A DNA stretch of 64,000 bases from Pedobacter alluvionis (GTDB lineage: Bacteria > Bacteroidota > Bacteroidia > Sphingobacteriales > Sphingobacteriaceae): NCBI RefSeq assembly GCF_003664035.1, contig NZ_RCCK01000010.1, forward strand, positions 1,674,001-1,738,000, given 5' to 3'. Shown piece after piece: positions 44,835 to 56,216 of the stretch (positions are counted from its first letter, which is position 1; each line of letters begins with the position of its first letter). The notes beneath the pieces were generated by a model. The model made no database searches. It saw only the letters and a program-made list of their open reading frames with translations, and was not told the DNA's origin. Position numbers and translations under genes: made by a program.

Positions 44835-45575
44835 TTATTTGCTAATCAGTAAAAATGCCACAGCGGCCAATATCGATCCGATAATTGGACCAACAATGGG
44901 TACCCAGGCATAACTCCAGTCGCTACTTCCTTTTCCCTTCATTGGGATTAAAAAGTGAACAATGCGCGGGCCTAAATCTCTTGCCGGATTTATGGCATAT
45001 CCAGTTGTTCCTCCTAAACCCAAACCAATTACCCATACTAAAAATGCTACCGGCATTGCGCCAATTGAGCCTAAGCCAATAGGAGTGGTAACGGTTTCTT
45101 TCGTACCCATACTGGCATCTGTAAAATAAAAAATTACAAATATTAAAACGAAAGTGCCGATAATTTCTGATAACAAGTTAGAGGAGACATTTCTGATGGC
45201 AGGAGCGGTTGCAAAAGGAGCGGCCTTTAAACCCTGATCATCAGTGGCATCGAAATGGTCTTTGTAAATGAGCCAGACCAAAAAAGATCCTGTCATTGCA
45301 CCAGCTAACTGCGCCATGATGTAAAATGGAACCAATGCCCAGCTAAAACCTTTTCCGATAGCAAGTCCGAGGGTTACAGCTGGATTTAAGTGTGCCCCAC
45401 TATTAGGGCCGGCAACAACAACTCCTACAAATACGGCAAGTGCCCAGGCCGTTGTAATCACAATCCAGCCACTGTTATTGCCTTTAGTACCCTTTAACAC
45501 TACGTTTGCCACTACACCATTCCCTAAGAGAATCATTAAAGCGGTACCAATAAATTCCGCGAGATATACGTTCAT
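44835..45575 (-). CDS. glpF: Glycerol facilitator (aquaglyceroporin)
   Basis: MIP-family channel of 246 aa with six membrane helices and two half-helices. The NPA boxes are GAHLNPAVTLG and TGYAINPARDLGPR; the Asp after the second NPAR is the aquaglyceroporin type, in line with glycerol uptake. It is the last gene of glpD-glpK-glpF, 197 bases after glpK, with a palindromic repeat in the gap. Confidence 0.95.
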   Translation of the reverse strand: MNVYLAEFIGTALMILLGNGVVANVVLKGTKGNNSGWIVITTAWALAVFVGVVVAGPNSGAHLNPAVTLGLAIGKGFSWALVPFYIMAQLAGAMTGSFLVWLIYKDHFDATDDQGLKAAPFATAPAIRNVSSNLLSEIIGTFVLIFVIFYFTDASMGTKETVTTPIGLGSIGAMPVAFLVWVIGLGLGGTTGYAINPARDLGPRIVHFLIPMKGKGSSDWSYAWVPIVGPIIGSILAAVAFLLISK

Positions 45576-45673
45576 TATAAAATTTTAAGCGATTTGTAAA
45601 TTAATATATTAGGTTCAATTAGATTAACAGCAATTTGTAATAAGCCCAAGGCCCTGCTTTAAATGTCTTACAA

Positions 45674-45724
45674 GGCATTTCGATACTTCATCAAGCTCAG
45701 TACAGGCTGAGCTCAACGTGACAA
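45674..45724. repeat. Palindromic repeat in glpK-glpF gap
   Basis: GGCATTTCGATACTTCATCA then AGCTCAG-TACAGG-CTGAGCT (45694-45713) and CAACGTGACA. A hairpin of seven pairs within the glp transcript; could lower glpF expression relative to glpK or protect mRNA ends. Confidence 0.5.
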
Positions 45725-45772
45725 ATTCGATTGAATTACAATTTATGTTACAGTCTCGGCGACAGTTATTTA

Positions 45773-48870
<3,098 letters not shown>

Positions 48871-48890
48871 TTTTATATTTAAAAGTAATA

Positions 48891-48935
48891 AAACGAAACA
48901 ATTCGCAATTATAAGAAATAGTAAGCGAAATAATA
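48891..48935. promoter_or_regulatory. Candidate operator region of the glp divergon
   Basis: Between glpD and the regulator, AACGAAACAATTCGCAATT and AAGCGAAATAA contain three spaced CGAA/TTCG cores. DeoR-type GlpR proteins often bind repeats of this kind, so this is a plausible operator for both directions. No footprint data; inference only. Confidence 0.35.
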
Positions 48936-49028
48936 TAATATGTACGTTAAAAATTTATTAAATATTTGTATAAAATATTTTAAAGCATGTTTTTATTACT
49001 AATTTGCAGCACGCTAATTAAATATATT

Positions 49029-49793
49029 ATGATGAATTTGGCTGAGAGGCACCAGTTTATTTTAAGTCGACTGCAACGTGATCAGTACATCAATGTGGTT
49101 GATTTATGTAAGGAACTGAAAGTGTCGTCGGTAACAATAAGAAAGGACTTAAAACTACTTGAAGATAAGAGCCTTCTATTTAGAACACATGGAGGTGCAA
49201 CCGTAAACAATCCATATACAGTAGATCGTCCGGTTAATGAGAAAGAGAAAATACAATCTACCGAGAAGAATAAAATCGGAATGGCTGCCGCCGCATTGCT
49301 AAACGATAACGATTCTATTGTGATTGCATCGGGTACTACAGTGCTTTATTTTGCTAAGAACATAGCACCGGCAACAAACTTAACCGTGGTTACGTCTGCA
49401 TTAAATGTGGCTTTAGAATTAATGCGCGAGCCGAGTATTGAAGTAATCCAGTTGGGTGGCCTGCTAAGGAAAAGTTCTTCCTCCGTAATGGGCGCTTATG
49501 CCGAACAGGTTTTACAGGATTTTTATTTCAACAAATTATTTTTAGGGGTAGATGGCATTGATCTGGATTTCGGATTAACCACCACAAATGCTATGGAGGC
49601 GCATTTAAACCGCAAAATGATTGGTGCTTCACAAAAAACAATTGTACTGGCCGATTCTACCAAATTCGGTAAAAGAGGTTTTGGCAAGATCTGCGGATTA
49701 GAAGAAATTGACCATATAATCACAGATAAAGGAATTTCTGAACAAATTGTAAAACATTTAGAGGGCTTGGGTGTTACTGTAACTATCGTGTAG
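49029..49793 (+). CDS. DeoR-family regulator, probable glycerol repressor
   Basis: N-terminal winged-helix HTH (RHQFILSRLQRDQYINVVDL through LKVSSVTIRKDLKLLED and FRTHGGA), then the DeoR sugar-phosphate sensor domain (about 75-250), with IASGTTVLYFA and FLGVDGIDLDFGLTT. About 254 aa from ATG 49029; a second ATG at 49032 is equally good, and the longer frame to 48987 adds an unlikely hydrophobic stretch. Divergent from glpDKF, which suggests GlpR-like control by glycerol 3-phosphate. Confidence 0.9.
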   Translation: MMNLAERHQFILSRLQRDQYINVVDLCKELKVSSVTIRKDLKLLEDKSLLFRTHGGATVNNPYTVDRPVNEKEKIQSTEKNKIGMAAAALLNDNDSIVIASGTTVLYFAKNIAPATNLTVVTSALNVALELMREPSIEVIQLGGLLRKSSSSVMGAYAEQVLQDFYFNKLFLGVDGIDLDFGLTTTNAMEAHLNRKMIGASQKTIVLADSTKFGKRGFGKICGLEEIDHIITDKGISEQIVKHLEGLGVTVTIV

Positions 49794-49836
49794 CGCGTTC
49801 CACGCGAACGGTACATCCCAAACATATAATTTGAAC

Positions 49837-50226
49837 ATGGAAAAAAAACGAATACACATTTTAGAAGACGATCAGGAGATCAGAAACGTGATTGAAATCT
49901 TGTTAAAGGAAGAGGGTTTTGAATTACAGCTTTCCTCATCTTTTGCAGAGCTGAAGAAAAATATCCAGGATGCAATGCCTGATCTTTTCTTGTTAGATGT
50001 AATGTTACCAGATGGAAACGGAGCAGAAATCTGCGAAGATTTAAAAACGGATATTTTTACCAAACACATCCCGATTATTGTAATGTCTGCACAGAACAAT
50101 AGCGAGCAAAAAGCGATTGATGCATTTGCAGATGATTACATCAGCAAACCTTTCGATATTTACGATGTTTTAGAACGCATTAATGCACAGTTGAAAAGAA
50201 GTTCAGAAAACCGGACCAAAGTTTAA
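49837..50226 (+). CDS. Single-domain response regulator receiver
   Basis: 129-residue CheY-like receiver with no output domain: acidic pocket EDD at residues 10-12, phosphoacceptor Asp54 in LLDVMLPDG, Ser84 in VMSAQ, Lys104 in SKPFD. It begins 43 bases after the DeoR-type gene on the same strand and is closed by a strong terminator. No cognate kinase is adjacent; the nearest is the FixL-like kinase 3.2 kb downstream, which has its own partner. Confidence 0.9.
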   Translation: MEKKRIHILEDDQEIRNVIEILLKEEGFELQLSSSFAELKKNIQDAMPDLFLLDVMLPDGNGAEICEDLKTDIFTKHIPIIVMSAQNNSEQKAIDAFADDYISKPFDIYDVLERINAQLKRSSENRTKV

Positions 50227-50240
50227 CCGAAACAAAACAT

Positions 50241-50279
50241 AAAAAAAGAGAGAAGCTTAACCGGCTTCTATCTTTTTTT
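50241..50279. terminator. Bidirectional terminator
   Basis: AAAAAAAGAGAGAAGC, loop TTAACC, GGCTTCTATCTTTTTTT. A-rich left and T-rich right sides, between convergent receiver and alcohol dehydrogenase-like genes. Confidence 0.85.
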
Positions 50280-50292
50280 GACTAAGATTTTT

Positions 50293-51306
50293 CTAGTATT
50301 CGATTACCACCTTACCAATGGTTTTACCACTTTCCAATAAACGGTGGGCTTCTTTTAAGTTTTCTACATTAAATCCCTTTAGTGTTTGGTTTAGGGTCGT
50401 TTTAAGTGTGCCATTGTCGAATAATTTGGCCAGTTCATTTAAAATGTGATGTTGCTGTTCCATATCATCAGTTTGATACATGGAGCGGGTGTACATCAGT
50501 TCCCATGAAAAGGTAACGCTTTTGTTTTTTAATTTGTTTAGCGCGATTGGAGTGGCTGAGCCTGTTATCGATACGATATGTCCCTGCGGTTTAATCAACT
50601 CAACCAGGTCATCCCAATAACTGTTCAGGTCTACAAAATCGAGAATAAAATCCACTTCCTTAAAACCTGCCGCACGTACTTCTTCAATCAGGTTTTTATG
50701 ATTTACCACTACATCGGCACCCATGGCTTTACACCAATCTTTTGTTTCTGGTCGCGAGGCTGTGGTAATCACTTTTAAGCCGCTTATTTTTTTCGCCAGC
50801 TGTATGGCAATGGAGCCAACGCCTCCTGCACCACCAATAATCAGGATGCTTTTTCCTTTATCTTTTTGCTCGCTGATGCGGATGCGGTCGTAAAGTGATT
50901 CCCATGCCGTAAGTGCGGTTAATGGCATAGCGGCTGCTTCAGTGTCAGTTAATGATGTAGGTTTTAAACCTACAATACGTTCATCAATCAATTGATATTC
51001 GGCGTTTGAGCCGCTTCTCGTTAAATCTCCGGCGTAATACACTTCGTCTCCGGTTTTAAAAAAGGTAACGCCTGCGCCAACTGCTTCAATTGTGCCAACA
51101 GCATCCCAGCCAATTACTTTGGGTGTATCCAGTACCATGTCTTTCGCGCTGTTCTGGCGGATTTTAAAATCAACCGGATTTATGCTGATGGCCTTTATTT
51201 TTACGAGCAGGTCGCGTCCTTCTGGTTGTGGAACAGGTGTTTCAAATGTGATAAAACTTTCGTTTTCGCTTATTGGCAGTGAGGTTTTAAATCCTATAGC
51301 TTTCAT
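50293..51306 (-). CDS. Zinc-type alcohol dehydrogenase / quinone oxidoreductase family protein
   Basis: MDR-superfamily NAD(P)H oxidoreductase of 337 aa. GroES-like N-terminal half (ISINPVDFKIRQN, GWDAVGTIEAVGAGV) and Rossmann half with GGAGGVGSIAIQLAKK. The cysteine clusters of zinc-dependent alcohol dehydrogenases are missing, so it is of the zinc-free quinone-oxidoreductase type despite the usual family name. Substrate unknown. A TATATTTG -7 box on its strand lies at 51348-51355. Confidence 0.9.
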   Translation of the reverse strand: MKAIGFKTSLPISENESFITFETPVPQPEGRDLLVKIKAISINPVDFKIRQNSAKDMVLDTPKVIGWDAVGTIEAVGAGVTFFKTGDEVYYAGDLTRSGSNAEYQLIDERIVGLKPTSLTDTEAAAMPLTALTAWESLYDRIRISEQKDKGKSILIIGGAGGVGSIAIQLAKKISGLKVITTASRPETKDWCKAMGADVVVNHKNLIEEVRAAGFKEVDFILDFVDLNSYWDDLVELIKPQGHIVSITGSATPIALNKLKNKSVTFSWELMYTRSMYQTDDMEQQHHILNELAKLFDNGTLKTTLNQTLKGFNVENLKEAHRLLESGKTIGKVVIEY

Positions 51307-51347
51307 TGCTGATTAATTATTTAGTTAAAGATATTGTTTTTGTATAG

Positions 51348-51355
51348 CAAATATA
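51348..51355 (-). promoter_or_regulatory. -7 box upstream of the oxidoreductase gene
   Basis: Reads TATATTTG on the minus strand, about 42 bases before the start codon, fitting TAnnTTTG. A facing + strand TAGTTTTG is at 51364-51371. The 297 bases 51307-51603 otherwise hold no gene. Confidence 0.4.
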
Positions 51356-51560
51356 AACTGATATAGTTTTGTAAAACGTTGGCTTTTTTAAATCGCAAAA
51401 GGAAATGATCCTTAAAGCCATAGAAGCTCATTTGTGAGGTGAAGTATTAACAGGATGCATTAACAAGCATTAACAAAAAAGTGATCGCGCTCATTTTTTG
51501 CTTTGAGCCTTATCATCACTCTATCCATTAAAGCAAGGTAGTTTTGCTGTAGAAATTATT

Positions 51561-51584
51561 TGATCCTTAGTCATATCGGGATCA
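51561..51584. promoter_or_regulatory. Inverted repeat TGATCC-N12-GGATCA upstream of the 593-aa gene
   Basis: Six-base arms TGATCC and GGATCA, centre 12 bases, ending 19 bases before the start codon. The left arm forms TTGATC with its neighbour, like an FNR half-site, but the spacing is longer than the FNR consensus. Candidate operator only. Confidence 0.3.
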
Positions 51585-51603
51585 TTTTATAGCAAAAAAT
51601 ACC

Positions 51604-53385
51604 ATGTTACACTCTTTCCATATTCCCGTTTTGGGCCTGGGTTACTCTATCGATACCCCATTAAAAGTTGCCAGGTATGGCATTTCTTCCGTACTCTCTA
51701 TTGTTGATGATGAACTGGTGGAACGGATGCGTGCTTATCACTCACAAAACAGATCCATGGATTTCGAGGCGATTGCTAAAGGTGAAACCGATAGTCGTAG
51801 CCGACGCATTACCGCATACCTCAACTTTTTATCCGATTGCATTGACCACGATTTTAAAGCTTTAAAACAGCAGGATTTTAAGCAGGGGAATGATATCTGC
51901 CGCTATTTCGAACTTTTGCCCGATAACTCAAAATTAAAGCATGGTTACGAATTGATGATGGAGTATACTGAAGGGGAAACCAAACAAAGCTTTCAATCCG
52001 TACTGAAAAATGCCATGCGCATGGGCAACATTGATGTTAACATTATGGCCAAGGTGGATAAAATGAACTATGTTAATGGCGAATACACTGGTGATGTAAA
52101 TACCGATGCACTAGCGGCTTTACGCGGTTTTGCAGAAAGTAAACTCAATGCCTCAGTAGTACTTTCCGCAGGAATGAACCCCAAATTATACAGCTATATG
52201 GAGCATTTTACCGACTTTTTTCCAGGTGAAAATGCTTCATTAAAAAAGAGGATTATCTTAAAAGTAAGTGATTTCAGGTCAGCTTTGATCCAGGCTAAAT
52301 TTTTGGCCAAAAAAGGATTATGGGTATCAGAGTTCAGGATCGAATCCGGGTTAAACTGTGGTGGCCATGCCTTTGCTACAGAAGGGTATTTACTGGGACC
52401 GATTCTGGAGGAATTTAAAACTAAAAAAAGCGACATGTACCAGGAACTTTTTGAAATGTATCAGCTTGCCTTGATGCAAAAGGGGATTTCAGTCGAAAAG
52501 GAACTTAAACAAAAGATCACGGTGCAGGGTGGAATCGGAACCGCTGCAGAACATCAATTTCTACTGCAGCATTACCATCTTGATGCCACAGGCTGGGGAA
52601 GTCCTTTTTTATTGGTGCCGGAAGTGACCAATGTAGATGCAGATACCTTATTACAACTTACCGGCGCAACAGTACAGGATTTTTATTTAAGCAATGCCTC
52701 TCCACTGGGGATCCGTTTTAATAATTTTAAGAACAGTACCATAGAACAACAGCGCACCGAGCGGATTGAAAAGGGCCGGCCCGGAAGTCCCTGTACCAAG
52801 AAATACCTCTGCAACAATACTGAATTTACTGAAGAGGCCATTTGCACCGCATCGCGGGAATATCAGCACTTAAAGATCAAAAGCCTTAAAACAGCCGGAC
52901 TAACTGCCGATGAATACGAAAAACAATTTAACGATGTTACAGGAAAAGTATGTCTTTGCGAAGGGCTCTGTTCTTCCACGTACCTGAAATATAATATCCT
53001 TAAACCCAAAGAAAATAAGGCGGTGGCCATCTGTCCGGGACCAAACCTGGCCTATTTCTCTGATGTATATTCTTTTGATGAGATGGTTGGGCATATTTAT
53101 GGTAAAATTAACCTTCTGGAGCAAGTAGAGCGGCCGCACGTTTTTATCAAAGAGCTTAACCTCTATATCGATTACCTCCAGGAAGATATTAAGCAGCAGT
53201 TGCAGCATTTCAGCGATAAAAAGATAAAGCAGTTAAATGGTTTTAAAATGCAGTTGGCGGAAGGGATCAATTATTATAAAAAACTCTTTAGCGAAATGGC
53301 AGATCATGCTTCTGATGAGTTTAAGCAATTATATGAACAGTTGGCAAGTTCGAAAAATAAACTCGATACACTGATTATTGGCTAA
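51604..53385 (+). CDS. Unrecognised 593-aa protein, possible TIM-barrel oxidoreductase with Cys cluster
   Basis: I do not recognise a named family. The N-terminal part begins LHSFHIPVLGLGYSIDTP. In the middle, RIESGLNCGGHAFATEG and the block ITVQGGIGTAAEHQFLL, then GWGSPFLLVPE, resemble the glycine-rich phosphate-binding end of FMN-type TIM barrels such as nitronate monooxygenases. Seven cysteines follow at 397, 403, 414, 450, 452, 456 and 477 (CTKKYLC, CLCEGLC), which could hold an Fe-S cluster or zinc. The last 90 residues are helical and charged. No signal peptide. It lies 55 bases before the FixL-like kinase on the same strand and is probably in its operon, which links it to oxygen response. 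Confidence 0.85.
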   Translation: MLHSFHIPVLGLGYSIDTPLKVARYGISSVLSIVDDELVERMRAYHSQNRSMDFEAIAKGETDSRSRRITAYLNFLSDCIDHDFKALKQQDFKQGNDICRYFELLPDNSKLKHGYELMMEYTEGETKQSFQSVLKNAMRMGNIDVNIMAKVDKMNYVNGEYTGDVNTDALAALRGFAESKLNASVVLSAGMNPKLYSYMEHFTDFFPGENASLKKRIILKVSDFRSALIQAKFLAKKGLWVSEFRIESGLNCGGHAFATEGYLLGPILEEFKTKKSDMYQELFEMYQLALMQKGISVEKELKQKITVQGGIGTAAEHQFLLQHYHLDATGWGSPFLLVPEVTNVDADTLLQLTGATVQDFYLSNASPLGIRFNNFKNSTIEQQRTERIEKGRPGSPCTKKYLCNNTEFTEEAICTASREYQHLKIKSLKTAGLTADEYEKQFNDVTGKVCLCEGLCSSTYLKYNILKPKENKAVAICPGPNLAYFSDVYSFDEMVGHIYGKINLLEQVERPHVFIKELNLYIDYLQEDIKQQLQHFSDKKIKQLNGFKMQLAEGINYYKKLFSEMADHASDEFKQLYEQLASSKNKLDTLIIG

Positions 53386-53440
53386 GAAAAAAGATCGGCA
53401 ATACTTTTATCTATATTTACGGGGATATACTTGAAGCATA

Positions 53441-54643
53441 ATGGATAGATCGAAATTTTTGGATGCAATTATTGAAAATGCTATTGATGGGATTATTACC
53501 ATTGATAACAGGGGGATTATTGAACATTTAAACCCCGCTGCGCTTGAGCTTTTCGGTTATGGCAGAGAAGAGTTGGTAGGGAAGAACATTTCGGTTCTGA
53601 TGCCTGAACCCGATCATTCGCGTCATGATGGATACCTGTCCAGGTACGAACACACGGGGCAGAAACACATTATCGGCATCGGGAGGGAGGTTTCGGGCAA
53701 GCGTAAAGATGGCTCTGTATTTCCGTTCAGGCTCGGGGTGAGCGAAATTAAATTTAGCGACCGTAAAATTTATACAGGTTTTATCCACGACTTGAGCAAA
53801 GAAAAAGCCAACGAAGAGCAGATTAAAAGTTATACCGAAAAACTTGAAGTTAAGATAAAGGAACGTACGCAGGACCTGGTTAAGCTCGTGTCGGAACTGG
53901 AAATGGCCAAAGAAAATATGCGTGCACTTTTTCAAAAGGAAAAAGAACTCAATCAGCTTAAAACCAGGTTTGTTTCTATGGCTTCGCATGAGTTTAGAAC
54001 ACCGCTCAGTGCGATTCAGCTTTCAGCATCACTCATTGATAAATATACCACCAAACAGGATGTGGCCAGTGTGGAGAAGCATACTTTAAAAATCAAAAAT
54101 TCCATCAATAACCTCACTACAATCTTAAACGATTTCCTTTCGCTCGAGAAACTCGAGGCCGGTAAAGTGGAGGCATCGGTCCAAGCTTTTAACATCATCA
54201 GCTTTGCCGAAGAAATAGCTGAAGAGATGCAGATGATGACCAAACAGAACCAGCATATTATTTACGAACATACCGGAACAACCGCAGAGGTTTACCTGGA
54301 TCCGAACCTGTTGAAGAATTGCATCATCAATCTGATTTCCAATTCGATCAAATATAGTGGCGAGGATACGCTCATCCAGTTCAATTCAATTTTAAAGGAT
54401 GATGAACTGATTTTAGAGGTTAAAGACAATGGGATTGGTATTCCGGCAGCCGATCAGGGCAATCTGTTCGAACCATTTTTCAGGGCGCACAATACCGGCG
54501 ATATCCCGGGAACGGGACTGGGGCTAAACATTGTAAAAAGATATGTTGGCCTGATGAATGGCACGGTAACCTGCGATAGCGAGCAGCATTCGGGTACGGT
54601 ATTTACACTTACCTTTCCCTTTAAAAATAATTTTATAATTTAA
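53441..54643 (+). CDS. FixL-like PAS histidine kinase, probable haem oxygen sensor
   Basis: A 400-aa soluble kinase. PAS domain at residues 1-125, coiled coil about 125-175, DHp with phospho-acceptor His183 in SHEFRTPLS, and HATPase domain with NLISNSIKYS, DNGIGIP and GTGLGLNIV. In the PAS domain, His62 (RHDGYL), Arg68 (SRY), Ile77, Ile80, Arg82 (IGIGR) and Leu98 fall at the same spacing as the rhizobial FixL haem-pocket residues (His200, Arg206, Ile215, Ile218, Arg220, Leu236 in Bradyrhizobium numbering, from memory). No membrane segment. The next gene, 10 bases on, is its likely partner. Haem binding is inferred. Confidence 0.9.
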   Translation: MDRSKFLDAIIENAIDGIITIDNRGIIEHLNPAALELFGYGREELVGKNISVLMPEPDHSRHDGYLSRYEHTGQKHIIGIGREVSGKRKDGSVFPFRLGVSEIKFSDRKIYTGFIHDLSKEKANEEQIKSYTEKLEVKIKERTQDLVKLVSELEMAKENMRALFQKEKELNQLKTRFVSMASHEFRTPLSAIQLSASLIDKYTTKQDVASVEKHTLKIKNSINNLTTILNDFLSLEKLEAGKVEASVQAFNIISFAEEIAEEMQMMTKQNQHIIYEHTGTTAEVYLDPNLLKNCIINLISNSIKYSGEDTLIQFNSILKDDELILEVKDNGIGIPAADQGNLFEPFFRAHNTGDIPGTGLGLNIVKRYVGLMNGTVTCDSEQHSGTVFTLTFPFKNNFII

Positions 54644-54653
54644 GATCTATCCC

Positions 54654-55685
54654 ATGAACAAGAAAGTTTTAATTATTGAAGATAATGACGACATCAGGGA
54701 AAGTACTGCTGAAGTGCTTGATCTGGCAGGTTATAAAACTTTTATGGCTAAACACGGAAAAATCGGTGTTGAAATGGCTGTTAATCATCTACCTGATGTA
54801 ATTCTGTGCGATATTATGATGCCTGAACTGGATGGATATGGGGTTTTGTACTTGTTGAACAAAAATCCTAAAACGGCCAATATTCCTTTTATTTTCATCA
54901 CCGCAAAAACAGAGCGGGCAGATATGAGAAAAGGCATGGAAATGGGCGCAGACGATTACCTCACCAAACCCTTTGATGATACGGAACTTTTCAGGGCGAT
55001 AGAAAGCAGGTTTAAAAAAAAGCAGCAGGCCACCAGTTTTAGTTCAACAGAAAGTAATAGTGAAACGGTAATGGACGAACTGCGCAAAAAAGGTAAACCG
55101 AGAGCGGTAAACAGCAAACAGGTGATTTATATTGAAGGCGATGAACCAACACACCTCTATTACATTAATAAAGGGCAGGTGAAAACCTACAAACGTTTTA
55201 AAGATGGGAGGGAACTTTCTTCAGGGCTTTACCATGATGGAGATTTTTTTGGTTACGAAAGTTTATGCAATGGCGATTTATACGCAGAAAATGCTGCAAC
55301 GCTAACCGAATCAGAAATTATCCATATTCCCAAAGCAGATTTTATGGAATACCTGCTCAGTCACCAGGCCGTATCTAAAACATTTATTGATCTGTTATCC
55401 GGAAATGTACGCGATAAAGGAAAACAGATGCTTCAGCTAGCCTATTCATCTGTAAGAAAACGCGTAGCCGAAGCCTTATTACAGGTTGCAACAAAATTTG
55501 GAGATGGCACGGCCGATAGCTGCACCATCCGCATCTCCCGCGATGACCTGGCCGCACTGGTAGGTACCGCCAGTGAAACTGTAAGCAGAATGCTGGCTGA
55601 TTTTAAAGATGAAAAACTGATCGATAAAACCGGTAATGCCATTAATATTTTATCTATCGAAAAACTCAGGAATATTAAACAATAG
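54654..55685 (+). CDS. Response regulator with receiver plus CRP/FNR-type output (FixJ-FixK-like fusion)
   Basis: 343 aa. The receiver (residues 1-120) has the acidic pair at 10-12, phosphoacceptor Asp53 in LCDIMMPELDG and Lys in LTKPFDD. A CRP-type cyclic-nucleotide-like beta roll follows (about 130-250), with VIYIEGDEPTHLYYI and FFGYESL. The C-terminal HTH (from about 294) has SETVSRML, with Glu308, Ser311 and Arg312 at the positions FNR uses to read its TTGAT half-site. The FNR cluster cysteines are absent, so oxygen sensing must come from the kinase. It likely controls the downstream hemN-cco genes. Confidence 0.92.
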   Translation: MNKKVLIIEDNDDIRESTAEVLDLAGYKTFMAKHGKIGVEMAVNHLPDVILCDIMMPELDGYGVLYLLNKNPKTANIPFIFITAKTERADMRKGMEMGADDYLTKPFDDTELFRAIESRFKKKQQATSFSSTESNSETVMDELRKKGKPRAVNSKQVIYIEGDEPTHLYYINKGQVKTYKRFKDGRELSSGLYHDGDFFGYESLCNGDLYAENAATLTESEIIHIPKADFMEYLLSHQAVSKTFIDLLSGNVRDKGKQMLQLAYSSVRKRVAEALLQVATKFGDGTADSCTIRISRDDLAALVGTASETVSRMLADFKDEKLIDKTGNAINILSIEKLRNIKQ

Positions 55686-56216
55686 CGTTCATTGGTTCAT
55701 TAGTGAATTAGTTCATAGCCACATTCTTCATCCGATAGCTATCGGATGCGAGGCTGGGCAAGCGGGAGCCGAAGCAATCTCCTGAGAATAAGTTCATTGA
55801 TGATTGGTTCTTACGGAGATCGTCATTTCGACCGCAGTGGAGAAATCTTTTAACTTAACTCAAAGATTTCTCTATTTTGTTACGCTTCATCCAATAGCTA
55901 TCAGGTCAAAATGACTACCGAATTGGTGTGGTGCTTTAAGATTCCCACCTGCGTGGGAATGACGATCGCATTATAAAAATTGGCTGAGTTTTAATTAGTT
56001 CAAAGCCACATTCTTCATTACGAGGCCGGGTAAGCGGGAGGCGAAGCAATCTTCTTAACATTAGTTCATCGGTCATATGTTTCTTTTTAAATCTGTTCAT
56101 CCACTCCAAACGCCAAACTCTACACCTAAAAAGTAACCAGTATCATTTTTTTCTCTAAGCATTCTCACCTGTTGCCTTACGCTTCCTTCATAGTTTTGTA
56201 TATATAAACACTGTAT
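55686..56216. repeat. Repeat-filled spacer between regulator and haem/oxidase genes
   Basis: 531 bases without a gene. It holds, in order: CCGATAGCTATCGG fused to a half-copy of the GCGAGG...AAGCAATCT repeat (55731-55781); a CGTCATTTCGACC...AAAATGAC repeat (55821-55915); a hairpin ATTCCCAC-CTGC-GTGGGAAT followed by GACG (55941-55964); and a second half-copy, TACGAGGCCGGGTAAGCGGG then AGGCGAAGCAATCT (56018-56052). The last 150 bases include the promoter box at 56191. Confidence 0.7.
56191..56198 (+). promoter_or_regulatory. -7 box of the hemN-cco operon
   Basis: TAGTTTTG, matching TAnnTTTG, 18 bases before the ATG at 56217. A weak TTG at 56172-56174 could be a -33 box, spaced 16 bases, shorter than usual. 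Activation by the upstream regulator could compensate. Confidence 0.45.

Noticed and set aside
49837..50226. Lone receiver as partner of the FixL-like kinase
   Set aside because: A terminator and two other genes separate them, and the kinase has a receiver partner directly downstream.
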